From Marinobacter panjinensis (GTDB lineage Bacteria; Pseudomonadota; Gammaproteobacteria; Pseudomonadales; Oleiphilaceae), in the NCBI RefSeq assembly GCF_005298175.1, contig NZ_SZYH01000001.1, positions 1,984,001-2,048,000 of the forward strand: 64,000 bases of DNA, in the 5' to 3' direction. The position numbers were made by a program, and so were the translations under genes. The notes below the pieces were generated by a model. The model saw only the letters and a program-made list of their open reading frames with translations, made no database searches and was not told the origin of the DNA. Below are positions 9,526 through 19,351 of the stretch, piece by piece (the stretch's first letter is position 1; each line of letters opens with the position of its first letter).

Positions 9526-10349
9526 AAGTACCAGCTTGGCTGATGGCCGCCATCGCCATCCTCGCGGTGTCGTCACCGGCCAGTTCCGGGGAAGGGCGGG
9601 ACAGTACGCAGCAGGTTCCACCCACCATCGCCATCATCATCGATGACATGGGGCACAACCTCGCAGAGGGCCGAAGGCTGATCGGGCTGGAGCAGCCCAT
9701 CACCCTGGCCTTCCTGCCCTACCGAAGACATACAACGGAACTGGCGGAGCATGCTCACCGAAAGCAGAAAGAAATCATGCTTCACGCTCCCATGGCCAAC
9801 ACCCGCAATATCGGCCTTGGCCCCGGCGGGCTGAGCCCGGGCATGGGCAAAGACAGCATGGCAACCACCCTGCGCCGCGCCTTACAGTCCATTCCTCACG
9901 TGCGTGGCGTGAACAATCACATGGGCAGCCTGCTCACTCAGCAACTCGAAGCTATGGACTGGATAATGTCGGAGCTGGATCACTACCCGGTCTACTTTGT
10001 CGACAGCCGCACCATCGCCTCGTCCATCGCCGGCGAAGTAGCCGCCGCCTACCGCATCCCGACCCTCACCCGCGATGTCTTTCTTGACCATGAGCAGACC
10101 GAAGAGTACGTGGACAAACAGTTCCGGTTGCTGATCAAGAGAGCAAAAGAGAACGGCAGCGCCGTCGGAATCGGCCATCCGCACAAAGTTACCGTGGATT
10201 ACCTGGAAAAGCATTTGCCGGAACTGGATGAGGAGGGCATAGCCATCGCCACCGTCAGCGGCGTGTGGGCCATGAGGAACGGTAATCGGCAGATGTTCGC
10301 GGAAGGAGAAAAGCGGCAGATTCGGCCGGCGTTGGCGAAGCAGGAGTAA
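9522..10349 (+). CDS. Divergent polysaccharide deacetylase family protein (YibQ-like)
   Basis: 275 residues with an N-terminal signal sequence (VPAWLMAAIAILAV) and a NodB-like fold of the divergent polysaccharide deacetylase type. PTIAIIIDDMGHN carries the DD motif at strand 1, HAPMA follows, then RGVNNHMGS and FVDSRT. The function in vivo is not established; a periplasmic role acting on glycans is inferred from the fold and from its fixed place behind envC/ctpA. The start is TTG 9522, overlapping the ctpA stop in a TTGA, the same arrangement as gpmI/envC. Translational coupling is likely. Confidence 0.82.
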   Translation: MKVPAWLMAAIAILAVSSPASSGEGRDSTQQVPPTIAIIIDDMGHNLAEGRRLIGLEQPITLAFLPYRRHTTELAEHAHRKQKEIMLHAPMANTRNIGLGPGGLSPGMGKDSMATTLRRALQSIPHVRGVNNHMGSLLTQQLEAMDWIMSELDHYPVYFVDSRTIASSIAGEVAAAYRIPTLTRDVFLDHEQTEEYVDKQFRLLIKRAKENGSAVGIGHPHKVTVDYLEKHLPELDEEGIAIATVSGVWAMRNGNRQMFAEGEKRQIRPALAKQE

Positions 10350-10375
10350 ATTGGCCCGGTGGTGTCGGATTACCA

Positions 10376-10409
10376 GTAGGTCGGATTAGCCGCAAGGCGT
10401 AATCCGACA
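10376..10409. repeat. REP-like palindrome, copy 1
   Basis: GTAGGTCGGATTAGCC, a short spacer, then GGCGTAATCCGACA: an imperfect palindrome with one bulged base. The same unit occurs at 46556-46588 (inverted) and 46627-46657. A partial unit (TGTCGGATTACC) stands just before it at 10363-10374. It sits between the convergent ends of yibQ and hisF, the usual place for REP elements, and may stabilise or end transcripts. Confidence 0.8.
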
Positions 10410-10423
10410 AACCAACTCCCGCC

Positions 10424-11197
10424 CTACTCCCGAACCTCAATCCCCTGCGCCTTCATAAACGCCTTGGCCTCAGGAATCGTATGTTGCCCGAAGTGAAAAA
10501 TAGACGCCGCCAACACCGCATCCGCACGCCCCTCGGTCACTCCGTCCGCCAGATGCTGCAGCTCGCCAACACCACCTGACGCAATCACCGGCACCGACAC
10601 TGCATCGCTTATCGCCCGCGTCAGCCCCAGATCAAAGCCAACCTTGGTGCCGTCCCGGTCCATACTGGTCAGCAGCAGCTCGCCGGCACCCATGGCCGTC
10701 ATCTTGCGCGCCCACTCCACGGCATCAAGGCCTGTAGGCTTGCGGCCACCGTGGGTAAAGATCTCCCAACGCGGCTCTTCGCCTTCACCACTGACACGCT
10801 TGGCATCAATCGCCACCACAATGCACTGGCTGCCGAAGCGGTCGGCGGCTTCGCGGACAAATTCCGGGTTGAATACTGCAGCGGTGTTGATCGACACCTT
10901 GTCTGCCCCTGCGTTCAGGAGCTTGCGGATATCTTCCACGGTGCGCACACCGCCACCAACCGTCAGCGGAATGAACACTTCGGCAGCCATGCGCTCCACG
11001 GTTTCATAGGTGGTATCGCGGCTTTCGTGGCTGGCAGTAATGTCCAGGAAGGTGATTTCGTCGGCGCCCTGCTCGTTGTATTTGCGGGCCACTTCCACCG
11101 GGTCACCGGCGTCGCGGATATCGACAAAGTTCACGCCTTTTACAACGCGGCCTTTGTCGACGTCGAGGCAGGGAATGATGCGTTTTGCCAGAGCCAT
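10424..11197 (-). CDS. hisF: Imidazole glycerol phosphate synthase, cyclase subunit
   Basis: HisF with HisH converts PRFAR plus ammonia to IGP and AICAR in histidine synthesis. The 257-residue (beta/alpha)8 barrel carries the two catalytic aspartates, in [13 protein letters not shown] (about 11) and VVAIDAKR (about 130). The phosphate-binding TVGGGVRT and IASGGVG loops are present. It is last in a hisB-hisH-hisA-hisF block with gaps or overlaps under 52 bases. Confidence 0.97.
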   Translation of the reverse strand: MALAKRIIPCLDVDKGRVVKGVNFVDIRDAGDPVEVARKYNEQGADEITFLDITASHESRDTTYETVERMAAEVFIPLTVGGGVRTVEDIRKLLNAGADKVSINTAAVFNPEFVREAADRFGSQCIVVAIDAKRVSGEGEEPRWEIFTHGGRKPTGLDAVEWARKMTAMGAGELLLTSMDRDGTKVGFDLGLTRAISDAVSVPVIASGGVGELQHLADGVTEGRADAVLAASIFHFGQHTIPEAKAFMKAQGIEVRE

Positions 11198-11205
11198 GAT
11201 TCGTC

Positions 11206-11943
11206 TTACCCCTTCAGGCTGTCACAGAAGGCCTGGGCTTCGGCCACATCGAGCGTACCTTCGTAGATGGCACGGCCGGTGATGGCACCAAGTATTCCTT
11301 TGTCGGCTACCGTTGCCAGGCGCTTGAGGTCGTCCATATTAGTCACGCCGCCGGAGGCGATGACGGGGATGCCGCCGTCTTCCGCCAGCGCCGCCGTAGC
11401 TTCCACATTGACACCCTGCATCATGCCATCACGGCTGATATCAGTGTAAACAATTGCATCCACGCCGTCGTTGGCGAAGCGTTTGGCCAGATCGGTAGCC
11501 ATGACTTCGGAGACTTCCGCCCAGCCATCGGTGGCAACGCGGCCGTCTTTGGCATCAAGACCAACGATGATATGGCCCGGAAATTTCTTGCACATTTCAG
11601 TGACGAACTCTGGCTCCTTGACGGCCTTGGTGCCGATGATTACCCACTGTACGCCGGCTTTGAGATAGGCCTCAATCGTTTCAGCAGAGCGGATGCCGCC
11701 ACCAATCTGGATGGGCAGATCCGGATACTTGCGGGCAATGGCCTGGACGATTTCGCCATTGACGGGTTCGCCGGCGAAGGCGCCGTTCAGGTCCACCAGG
11801 TGCAGGCGGCGGGCGCCGGCATCGACCCAGCGGGTTGCCATATCAACGGGGTCGTCACCGAACACGGTGGAGTCGTCCATGCGGCCCTGGCGCAGTCTTA
11901 CGCACTTGCCGTCTTTGAGGTCTATGGCCGGGATAATCAGCAT
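11206..11943 (-). CDS. hisA: ProFAR isomerase
   Basis: Converts ProFAR to PRFAR by an Amadori rearrangement. The 245-residue barrel starts [20 protein letters not shown], containing the first catalytic Asp (8); the second is in TDISRDGM (about 130). It is paralogous to HisF, as expected. The start overlaps the end of hisH by seven bases, and hisF begins eight bases after its stop. Confidence 0.97.
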   Translation of the reverse strand: MLIIPAIDLKDGKCVRLRQGRMDDSTVFGDDPVDMATRWVDAGARRLHLVDLNGAFAGEPVNGEIVQAIARKYPDLPIQIGGGIRSAETIEAYLKAGVQWVIIGTKAVKEPEFVTEMCKKFPGHIIVGLDAKDGRVATDGWAEVSEVMATDLAKRFANDGVDAIVYTDISRDGMMQGVNVEATAALAEDGGIPVIASGGVTNMDDLKRLATVADKGILGAITGRAIYEGTLDVAEAQAFCDSLKG

Positions 11944-12578
11944 GTTCCAGTCCAGTTCGTGAAGTTTTTCAGTAATTGCAGTCCCGCCCTTGCGCTTTTC
12001 TCCGGGTGAAACTGCACTGCAAAGATGTTGTCTCTTGCCACCGCTGCCGCCAGGTCGACGCCGTAATGGGTGCGGCCGGCGATATCCGGGTTACCGGCTG
12101 CTTCGGCGTAGTAGCTGTGCACGAAGTAGAAGCGGTCGCCGTCGGGGATATCGTGCCAGAGCGGGTGGTCCATGGTCTGGTGAACTTCGTTCCAGCCCAT
12201 GTGGGGCACCTTCAGGCGCTCGCCGTTTTCGGTGAGTTTATCGCCGAAGAAGCGAACTTCTGACTGGAACAGGTCAATGCAATCCACCCAGCCGTTTTCT
12301 TCGCTGCGGGACATCAGGGCCTGCATGCCGACACAGATACCAAGCAACGGCCGGTCAACGGACACTTCCCGTACCAGCTCATCAATACCCAGGCGACGGA
12401 TTTCCGCCATGCAGTCGCGGATGGCGCCCACGCCCGGCAGGATTACCCGGTCTGCGCTGCGGATCTGCTCAGCGTTGTCAGTGACCAGCACGCGGGTACC
12501 CGGCGCTACGTGCTCAACCGCCTTGCTGACGGAATGAAGGTTACCCATGCCGTAGTCGATAATGGCAACGGTTTTCAT
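11937..12578 (-). CDS. hisH: Imidazole glycerol phosphate synthase, glutaminase subunit
   Basis: Class I glutamine amidotransferase of 213 residues that feeds ammonia to HisF. The nucleophile is the Cys in GICVGMQ (about 82) and the His-Glu pair is in QFHPEKS (about 193-195). The oxyanion-loop PGVGA is visible near residue 50. It lies between hisB and hisA in the his block. Confidence 0.96.
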   Translation of the reverse strand: MKTVAIIDYGMGNLHSVSKAVEHVAPGTRVLVTDNAEQIRSADRVILPGVGAIRDCMAEIRRLGIDELVREVSVDRPLLGICVGMQALMSRSEENGWVDCIDLFQSEVRFFGDKLTENGERLKVPHMGWNEVHQTMDHPLWHDIPDGDRFYFVHSYYAEAAGNPDIAGRTHYGVDLAAAVARDNIFAVQFHPEKSARAGLQLLKNFTNWTGTC

Positions 12579-12629
12579 GTGAAGAGAGACTTCCTGAATC
12601 GTGGTTCTTTATTTGAGCCCGGGGACCGC

Positions 12630-13223
12630 TTACAGCGATCCCTTGGTGGACGGAGTGATACCCGCCATGCGCTCGTCCATTTCAATAGCCATGCGCAGGG
12701 CGCGACCGAAGGCCTTGAACACGGTTTCAATCTGGTGGTGGGTGTTCTTGCCCTTCAGATTGTCGATGTGCAGGGTCACCATGGAGTGGTTCACAAAGCC
12801 CTGAAAGAACTCCGCAAACAGGTCCACATCAAAGCCCCCGACAGCGCCGCGGGTGTAAGGCACATCCATCAGCAGGCCGGGACGGCCGGACAGGTCGATC
12901 ACCACGCGGGACAGCGCTTCGTCCAGTGGCACGTAGGCATGGCCATACCGGCGGATACCTTTCTTGTCGCCCACCGCCTGCTTGAACGCCTGGCCCAGGG
13001 TGATGCCGATGTCTTCCACAGTGTGGTGGTCATCTATGTGCAGGTCACCCTTGGAGACAATGTTCAGGTCCACCAGCCCATGGCGGGCGATCTGGTCCAT
13101 CATGTGCTCGAGAAAAGGCACGCCGGTGTCAAAACTGGACTTGCCGGTACCATCGAGATCGATTTCAACGGTGATCTGTGTTTCCAGGGTATTTCGTTCT
13201 ACCCGAGCCTTGCGTTCGGCCAT
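12630..13223 (-). CDS. hisB: Imidazoleglycerol-phosphate dehydratase (monofunctional)
   Basis: Mn-dependent dehydration of IGP to imidazole-acetol phosphate. 197 residues, with the two similar halves and the metal-binding histidine motifs [20 protein letters not shown] and NTHHQIE. There is no HAD phosphatase domain at the N-terminus, unlike the bifunctional E. coli HisB, so histidinol-phosphatase must be elsewhere. I chose ATG 13223 ([10 protein letters not shown]) because GGAG stands five bases upstream and homologues start here. Confidence 0.96.
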   Translation of the reverse strand: MAERKARVERNTLETQITVEIDLDGTGKSSFDTGVPFLEHMMDQIARHGLVDLNIVSKGDLHIDDHHTVEDIGITLGQAFKQAVGDKKGIRRYGHAYVPLDEALSRVVIDLSGRPGLLMDVPYTRGAVGGFDVDLFAEFFQGFVNHSMVTLHIDNLKGKNTHHQIETVFKAFGRALRMAIEMDERMAGITPSTKGSL

Positions 13224-13336
13224 GGAGACTCCAAAGTCATCAATCGGCAAATGCCGGTAAATTGTCTGTGAGCATTATACCTTTTATCGCTTCCCGCGTC
13301 CCGTAACGGCCTCAATGGCGATGATAGCCGCAGGCA

Positions 13337-13798
13337 TCAGAAGGCTTTTTTCAGGTTACTCATGTAGGTGTCCACCAGGCTGTTGAACTCATGCTTGATC
13401 ACCGGGCTGATCGCCAGTTTCAGCAGGCTCGGCAGTGGCACGGTCAGCTCGGCGCTGGTCTGGAATTTCACCGAAGTGGTGTTGTCGTCTTTTGCCTTGA
13501 GGGTCCAGGAGCCTTTTACCACGCCATTGCCCTCACCTTTCACCGGCTCCCAGGTGATTTTGCCGTTGTCCTTGTCCGGGTAATACTTGCAGGCGTAAAC
13601 CGATTGGATGGCATGCTTGTCCACCCCTACTTTTTCCATTTCCCAGCGATAGGTGTTGTCACCCAGATCCACCAGTTTATGCACCTTGGGGAAATGGCTG
13701 GCTGACTCCGGTACATCTGCCAGAAGTTCAAAAACCTTGTCATATCCGGCTGGCAGATCTAACTCACGGTTCAGCTCAATAGAGACAGTTATAGCCAC
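13337..13798 (-). CDS. START/SRPBCC-fold protein
   Basis: 153 residues of the polyketide-cyclase/START helix-grip fold. VFELLADVPESASHFPKVHKLVDLG is the usual opening of this family, followed by beta strands with alternating polar and apolar residues and a long C-terminal helix. Such proteins bind lipids or other hydrophobic ligands; no ligand can be named here. It is 114 bases upstream of hisB on the same strand and divergent from asmA across a 196-base region. Confidence 0.8.
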   Translation of the reverse strand: MAITVSIELNRELDLPAGYDKVFELLADVPESASHFPKVHKLVDLGDNTYRWEMEKVGVDKHAIQSVYACKYYPDKDNGKITWEPVKGEGNGVVKGSWTLKAKDDNTTSVKFQTSAELTVPLPSLLKLAISPVIKHEFNSLVDTYMSNLKKAF

Positions 13799-13994
13799 TG
13801 CTTGCTCCTTTTTATCGTTGTAAGATGCGCATTACGTTGCTGTTAAAAAGTCGTCAGGAAATAAGATGCCTATTTTGGCTGATCACTAACGTATTGTCAT
13901 ACATCCAGGCTTTTATTTTGTTACCCCTGGGTTATGCTTGGGCTGCTAATCTGCCCAATAACCGGACATGAATTAAAGGAAGGACGCCAGAACC

Positions 13995-16181
13995 ATGAAA
14001 GCTGTTCGTTATGTGGCTCTCGCCATTGTCGGCCTGATCATCCTGGCCATTGCCGCCGTGGCTGTTGCCGTTGCCGTCATTGACCCCAACACTTACAAGC
14101 CGCAGATCGAGAAGGCGGTCGAGGACAGCACCAATCTCGACCTGATTCTGGCTGGCGATATTGGCTGGTCCTTTATCCCGCTGGGCCTGGAACTGAACGA
14201 TGTCGAGGCAACTCTGGAAGACGAACGGCTGGTTCGCCTGGATCAACTGGTCGCCAAGCTGAGTTTCTGGTCACTGGTAACCATGTCGCCCAGGGTGGAC
14301 ACCTTTCTGCTGAACGGCCTGGACGCCAACCTGTCTGTGGACGAGAACGGCAACGGCAACTGGACAAGGATCATGCCGGAAGGCGAAGCCAAGCCGGAGC
14401 AGGAAAAGCCCGCCGCCGAGGAAACTGCCGACGAACCCGCCGGTGACAGAGAGCCACTGAACTTCAATGTGGAAAGCGTGGAAATCAGCAATGCCCGCGT
14501 TCACTACGAGGACAAGGGTACCGGCCAGGCTTTCACTCTGGAAGACTTCACTCTTAATGCCAGCGAAATCACCCTTGGCTCCAGCTTTCCACTGAACGTT
14601 GCTTTCCGGTTTGCCACCAACCAGCCCCAGTTTGCAGTCAAGGGCGACATCAACGCCCGACTTGCAGCCAACGAAGCGCTGAATGAGTTTGGCGTATCCG
14701 GCCTCAAGGCAATCTTTGACATGAGCGGGGAACCGTTTGGTGGAGAGACTGTTCGTGCCGAGCTTGCCGGCTCCCTGGAAGCCAACCTGGAGAACGAAAC
14801 CGCAACCCTCAGCGGCTTTACCGCCAGTCTGGCAGACTTGAAGCTGAACACCGACCTTTCTGTGAACGGTTTTGGTGACAAGCCGAAGCTCGAAGGCAGC
14901 CTCAGCATTGACGAGTTCTCCCTGAAAGCCCTGCTGGCCGCCATGGGCCAACCGGCCATCGAAACGGAAGACCCTGAAGTGATGAAGGCCCTGGCCTTCT
15001 CAACCAACATCGGCGGTCCTGCCGGCACTGTGGAACTGAGCGACCTGACCATCAGCCTGGACGACACCACCTTCCGCGGTGACGCCAGCTATACCCTTGC
15101 CAACAGCGCCGTAGGTCTGAATCTGCAGGGTGATGCCATTAATGCCGACCGCTACCTCCCACCCGCCAGTGATGAAGAAGCTGCCACTGAAGAAACGCCA
15201 CAAGGGGGCGGGGGCGGCTCCGCAGAGGAAGGCGACCTGCTGCCACTGGAAACCCTGCGTTCACTGGTACTGGACATCAACCTCGGGCTGGGTGAGCTGA
15301 TTGTCAGCAACCTCACCATCAACGAGATCAAATCGGTCATCTCTGCCCGCAACGGTGTGCTGAAGGTGGAAGATTTCAGCGGCCAGCTCTACTACGGCTC
15401 GTTTGACTCCAATGTTACCCTGGACGCCCGCACTGATAACCCTCAATGGACCATCAACAAGGACATCAAAGGCGTTCAGACACTGCCCCTGCTGGCAGAC
15501 CTGGCTGATATGGATATGCTTTCCGGCGGTGCCAACATGTCCGTCAACGTTAAAACCTCCGGCAACCGTATTTCCGACCTGCGCAGCAATGCCAAAGGCG
15601 AGATAAACTTCAACCTGGCTGAAGGCGAGTTCACCCGAATGAACCTTACCCGCATGGCCTGCCAGGGCATTGCCCTGGTCAATCAGGAACAGCTGGGCAG
15701 CTCGGGTTGGGGCACTAGCACCCCGTTCAACGATATGAAGGGCACACTCAGGATCGATGGCAACACCCTTACTAACACCGATCTGGTTGCTGCCCTTGCC
15801 GGCATGAGGCTGGAAGGCGACGGTACAGTGGATCTGGCCGCCTCCAACCTGGATTACGAAATTGGCCTTCGCATCGTCGGTGAAATCCACCGGGATGAAG
15901 CCTGCCGGGTAACCGAGTACGTGGAAAACGTGGTCATTCCTGTTGAGTGCCGCGGTGACTATACCGAAGACCCGGCCGGCCTGTGCTCCTTCGACGGCTC
16001 CCGCTTCCGCGACACCATCAAGACCATCGCTGCGAATGCGGCGAAGGCCAAAGCAGATGAAAAAGTTGACGAGGCAAAATCAAAAGCGGAAGAGAAGGTT
16101 TCCGAGAAGCTGAAAGAAAAGCTGGGCGAGCAAGGCGGCGAGCAGGTAAAAGATGCCCTGAAGGGCCTATTCGGCCAATGA
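13995..16181 (+). CDS. AsmA family inner-membrane/periplasmic protein
   Basis: 728 residues. An N-terminal transmembrane anchor (VALAIVGLIILAIAAVAVAVAVI, split by no charges) is followed by the AsmA domain (DPNTYKPQIEKAVEDSTN, LGLELNDVEATL) and a large periplasmic region of beta repeats. Acidic linkers appear at about residues 130-155 and 390-415, the latter with a short glycine run. The last 50 residues form a Lys/Glu-rich helix. AsmA-like proteins are linked to phospholipid transport to the outer membrane. It overlaps mutY by four bases (ATGA), so the two are translationally coupled. Confidence 0.9.
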   Translation: MKAVRYVALAIVGLIILAIAAVAVAVAVIDPNTYKPQIEKAVEDSTNLDLILAGDIGWSFIPLGLELNDVEATLEDERLVRLDQLVAKLSFWSLVTMSPRVDTFLLNGLDANLSVDENGNGNWTRIMPEGEAKPEQEKPAAEETADEPAGDREPLNFNVESVEISNARVHYEDKGTGQAFTLEDFTLNASEITLGSSFPLNVAFRFATNQPQFAVKGDINARLAANEALNEFGVSGLKAIFDMSGEPFGGETVRAELAGSLEANLENETATLSGFTASLADLKLNTDLSVNGFGDKPKLEGSLSIDEFSLKALLAAMGQPAIETEDPEVMKALAFSTNIGGPAGTVELSDLTISLDDTTFRGDASYTLANSAVGLNLQGDAINADRYLPPASDEEAATEETPQGGGGGSAEEGDLLPLETLRSLVLDINLGLGELIVSNLTINEIKSVISARNGVLKVEDFSGQLYYGSFDSNVTLDARTDNPQWTINKDIKGVQTLPLLADLADMDMLSGGANMSVNVKTSGNRISDLRSNAKGEINFNLAEGEFTRMNLTRMACQGIALVNQEQLGSSGWGTSTPFNDMKGTLRIDGNTLTNTDLVAALAGMRLEGDGTVDLAASNLDYEIGLRIVGEIHRDEACRVTEYVENVVIPVECRGDYTEDPAGLCSFDGSRFRDTIKTIAANAAKAKADEKVDEAKSKAEEKVSEKLKEKLGEQGGEQVKDALKGLFGQ

Positions 16182-17242
16182 GCGACCGTTTTGCCCGCAA
16201 GCTGTTGGCCTGGTACGACGAAAACGGCAGGCACGACCTGCCCTGGCACCATGACCGAAACCCATACCGCGTATGGGTTTCGGAAATCATGCTACAGCAG
16301 ACCCAGGTCACTACCGTTATCCCCTACTTCGAAGCCTTCATGCAGCGCTTTCCCAATGTGAAAGCGCTGGCCACGGCTCCGGTAGATGATGTGCTTAGTC
16401 ATTGGTCCGGACTCGGTTACTACGCCCGCGCCCGCAACCTGCAAAAGGCTGCCCGGCAAGTGGTGGAGGAGCACGACGGACACTTCCCCAAAAACCTCGA
16501 ACAACTGCAGGCCCTGCCCGGTATCGGCCGCTCGACCGCTGCAGCCATCCTGGCCCAGGCACACCAGCAGCGGGCCGCTATTCTGGACGGCAACGTAAAG
16601 CGGGTTCTGGCCCGCTACCACGCCATTGCCGGCTGGCCCGGCAAAACCAGCGTACTGAACCAGCTGTGGGAGCGTGCCGAAGAGCACACGCCCGAAGAGC
16701 GCATCCGTGACTACACCCAGGCCATCATGGACCTGGGTGCCATAGTGTGCAGCCGCAGCCGACCGGCTTGCGAAAGCTGCCCGCTGCGGGCCGGATGCGA
16801 AGCCTACGCCACGAGCGCAACCAGCCTCTACCCCGGCTCCAAACCCAAAAAGGCCAAACCAGAGAAAACCACCTGGATGGTGATACTGGAAGATCACCAG
16901 GGGCGCATCCTGCTGGAACGCAGGCCGCCCAGTGGCATCTGGGGCGGCCTCTGGAGCCTGCCGGAACTGGACCCGGCCTACAGCCCGGAAGAGCTGCCAG
17001 ATGCCTGCGAACAGGCCTTCGGCTTCAACTGCAGCGAACCGGAACTTACCAGCGGTTTCCGCCACACCTTCAGTCACTACCACCTGCACATCCAGCCAGC
17101 GCGGCTAACCGTGCACAGTTCCGCGCGGGTCAACGACACAGAGAACCATCAATGGATTCACCGGGACCAGGCACTGACCCTGGGCCTGCCGGCACCCATC
17201 CGCACCCTGCTGACCTCACCGGAACAAACCGTCCTGCTCTGA
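16178..17242 (+). CDS. mutY: A/G-specific adenine DNA glycosylase
   Basis: Removes adenine opposite 8-oxoguanine in base-excision repair. 354 residues. The catalytic Glu is in EIMLQQTQV (about 37), the helix-hairpin-helix in [13 protein letters not shown] and the catalytic Asp in [12 protein letters not shown] (about 138). The 4Fe-4S loop is C-x6-C-x2-C-x5-C (about 192-208), and a C-terminal NUDIX-like domain reads the 8-oxoG strand. It is in the order asmA-mutY-yggX, with yggX 52 bases downstream. Confidence 0.96.
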   Translation: MSDRFARKLLAWYDENGRHDLPWHHDRNPYRVWVSEIMLQQTQVTTVIPYFEAFMQRFPNVKALATAPVDDVLSHWSGLGYYARARNLQKAARQVVEEHDGHFPKNLEQLQALPGIGRSTAAAILAQAHQQRAAILDGNVKRVLARYHAIAGWPGKTSVLNQLWERAEEHTPEERIRDYTQAIMDLGAIVCSRSRPACESCPLRAGCEAYATSATSLYPGSKPKKAKPEKTTWMVILEDHQGRILLERRPPSGIWGGLWSLPELDPAYSPEELPDACEQAFGFNCSEPELTSGFRHTFSHYHLHIQPARLTVHSSARVNDTENHQWIHRDQALTLGLPAPIRTLLTSPEQTVLL

Positions 17243-17294
17243 TCTGTTATCATCCCTGCAGATTGAGCAACACGACCTCCAAACAGGAGCAGAC

Positions 17295-17567
17295 ATGAGC
17301 CGCACCGTATTCTGTCGTAAATACCAGGAAGAACTTGAAGGGCTGGACTTCCCGCCCATGCCGGGCAAGAAAGGCGAAGACATCTACGAGAACGTCAGCA
17401 AGAAAGCCTGGGAAGAATGGCAGGCCCAGCAAACCATGCTGATCAACGAAAAGCACTTGAGCCTGATGGACCCCAACACCCGCAAGTACCTGCAGGCGCA
17501 GATGGAACGCTTCTTCAACAACGAGCCATTCGACAAGGCCGAAGGTTATGTTCCGCCAGAGAATTAG
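17295..17567 (+). CDS. yggX: Oxidative damage protection protein, Fe(II) trafficking
   Basis: 90 residues, the standard YggX size. It opens with [18 protein letters not shown], which holds the single conserved cysteine (Cys7), and contains the [17 protein letters not shown] and [12 protein letters not shown] helices. It helps protect Fe-S enzymes from oxidative damage; coupling with mutY is widespread in gammaproteobacteria and fits a shared oxidative-stress theme. Confidence 0.95.
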   Translation: MSRTVFCRKYQEELEGLDFPPMPGKKGEDIYENVSKKAWEEWQAQQTMLINEKHLSLMDPNTRKYLQAQMERFFNNEPFDKAEGYVPPEN

Positions 17568-17673
17568 TCTCGCAACTTGTGGAAGCGCCTATTAAAATTT
17601 TCCCGGAACAGCCTTGACTCAGGCAACCTAAACCGGTTTAATAGCGCCCCGTTGCACAGCAGTACTGCAACGC

Positions 17674-17749
17674 GCCCGGATAGCTCAGTTGGTAGAGCAG
17701 GGGATTGAAAATCCCCGTGTCGGTGGTTCGATTCCGCCTCCGGGCACCA
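17674..17749 (+). tRNA. tRNA-Phe (GAA)
   Basis: A 76-base cloverleaf. Acceptor GCCCGGA pairs with TCCGGGC (17739-17745), the D-arm is in AGCTCAGTTGGTAGAGC, and the anticodon stem GGGGA/TCCCC encloses a loop with GAA. The T-arm is GGTTCGATTCC-like, the discriminator is A, and CCA is genome-encoded. It follows yggX by 106 bases and is closed by a strong terminator. Confidence 0.97.
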
Positions 17750-17757
17750 TCAGATTC

Positions 17758-17797
17758 AATAACAAAGCCCGCCCTTGAGCGGGCTTTGTTATTTCTG
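17758..17797 (+). terminator. Intrinsic terminator after tRNA-Phe
   Basis: A perfect 15-bp stem (17758-17772 with 17779-17793), loop CCTTGA, ending in a T-rich arm (GTTATTTCTGG). It lies 8 bases after the tRNA CCA end. Confidence 0.9.
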
Positions 17798-17970
17798 GAA
17801 TGCCCCCCTTCACTGACTTCCTTTCTTCCTATACCAGTTCTGATCAGCAGCCCAGGCAGAGTTTGTATAATTCTTGACCACCCAACCAGCGGATCTACAC
17901 TTATTTAGTGATCGTGCATTCAAAAGTCACACACCCTGAAAGTAAACAACGATGATGGGAGTAACTTGCA

Positions 17971-19251
17971 ATGTTTCGACAACTAACGAAATGGCCGCTT
18001 GGCGCGTTCGCCGCCACGGCTCTTATTGTCAGTCTGCCTGTGGCTACCAATGCCGCCGCACCTGACCTTGAACAGAGCACCGTGTTGTCCGACCTGGAAA
18101 GTCCCTGGGATATGGCTTTTCTACCTGATGGAGCCATGTTTTTTACTGAAAAATGCAAGGGATTATCGGTACGACTGCCCAATGGCGAGGTCAATAATCT
18201 TCTGGGAATGAGTGGCACCGAAGGCTACAGCAGCACTGCAGATGACCTTATCTGCGAGGGACAAGCCGGTATGAACGGTGTGGCTATTGATCCCGACTTT
18301 TCTGACAACCGAAACGTCTACGTCTATTCCGCATCCAGCATGAGTAATCCGCCCACTAACCGGGTCGTCCGGCTCAGGGTGAGCGAAGATCTCAGTGAGG
18401 TTGCGAACCGCATGGATATCGTTGAAGACATTCCCTTCAAAGAGGCACCCACTGATCATCCGTTCGGTGATCCCGGCGCGCACAATGGCGGCCGCGTCCG
18501 TTTCGGCCCGGATGGTTACCTGTATGTTCCCACCGGCGACAACCATAATAGTGCGCTGCCCCAGGCCGGGGACAAGCTTGGCGGCAAAGTACTGCGTATC
18601 GACAGGAACGGCGAAGCAGCACCCGATAACGCTGAAGCCACACCGGATGGCTTTGACCCGAGGATTTTCACCTACGGACACCGCAATGTTCAGGGCCTGG
18701 CCTTCCATCCGGAAACCTCGCAGCCGATCATTACCGAACATGGCCCCTGGCATACTGATGAGATCAATGCCTTGGTTGCTGGTGCCAACAGCGGTTGGGA
18801 CCCACGCCCAAATATGGCCGGACGCGGCGATTGCCCAGACGACTATTGCGGTTATCAGCCGAATCAGAAAGAGGGCATGGATCCGGAAAAAAGATCTGAC
18901 TACATGCCAATGACAGACACCCAAACCTACCCTGATGCCATGACACCTGTGTGGGATAACAACGGTCTCTCTCAGGGCATCAGCAGCGCTGCTTTCCTGA
19001 GGGGCGAGAAATGGGGTGACTGGGATGGCCGCCTGGTTGTCAGCTTCCTGGGCATCGGTTTCGGGGGCACGCCTGTCGGCCAGCGGATCAATGTTATCGA
19101 CCTTGAGAAGGACGCTACTTCCGTAGGGGACATTGTCGAAATGACGGTGCCCGAGGGCTCAGCCCGCTTCCGCTCACTGGTTGTTGGACCCGAGGGTGAT
19201 CTGTTTACTGCAGTGGATGAGGGTCAGATCTACCGGATCACTCCAAACTGA
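17971..19251 (+). CDS. Secreted PQQ-dependent sugar dehydrogenase-like protein
   Basis: 426 residues: signal peptide (ending at about residue 29, VATNA-AAPD) and a six-bladed propeller of the soluble glucose/sorbosone dehydrogenase family (relatives include E. coli YliI). Typical elements are LESPWDMAFLPDGAMFFTEK, the HNGGRVRFGPDGYLYVPTGDN blade with the probable base His, GGKVLRIDRNG, the YGHRNVQGLAFHP motif and EHGPWHTDEIN. It would oxidise aldose sugars in the periplasm if PQQ is supplied; no pqq genes are in the window. It appears monocistronic, with GGGAG 10 bases before the ATG. Confidence 0.85.
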   Translation: MFRQLTKWPLGAFAATALIVSLPVATNAAAPDLEQSTVLSDLESPWDMAFLPDGAMFFTEKCKGLSVRLPNGEVNNLLGMSGTEGYSSTADDLICEGQAGMNGVAIDPDFSDNRNVYVYSASSMSNPPTNRVVRLRVSEDLSEVANRMDIVEDIPFKEAPTDHPFGDPGAHNGGRVRFGPDGYLYVPTGDNHNSALPQAGDKLGGKVLRIDRNGEAAPDNAEATPDGFDPRIFTYGHRNVQGLAFHPETSQPIITEHGPWHTDEINALVAGANSGWDPRPNMAGRGDCPDDYCGYQPNQKEGMDPEKRSDYMPMTDTQTYPDAMTPVWDNNGLSQGISSAAFLRGEKWGDWDGRLVVSFLGIGFGGTPVGQRINVIDLEKDATSVGDIVEMTVPEGSARFRSLVVGPEGDLFTAVDEGQIYRITPN

Positions 19252-19260
19252 GCCTGCCCA

Positions 19261-19286
19261 GCCGCACTGCCTCCCGGCAGTGCGGC
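19261..19286 (+). terminator. Stem-loop after the sugar dehydrogenase gene
   Basis: A perfect 11-bp stem (19261-19271 with 19276-19286) with loop TCCC, nine bases after the stop codon. There is no T-run after it, so it may act as a 3'-end stabiliser or a weak terminator between convergent genes. Confidence 0.6.
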
Positions 19287-19351
19287 TAACATCGCAATGC
19301 CAACGCCACATTCTGAAGATATCAGTGCTCTATCGTTGCTGAAATCCGGTC

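Noticed and set aside
17705..17908. Small + strand open frame overlapping tRNA-Phe and its terminator
   Set aside because: It runs through the tRNA and the terminator stem, has no ribosome site and no recognisable sequence.
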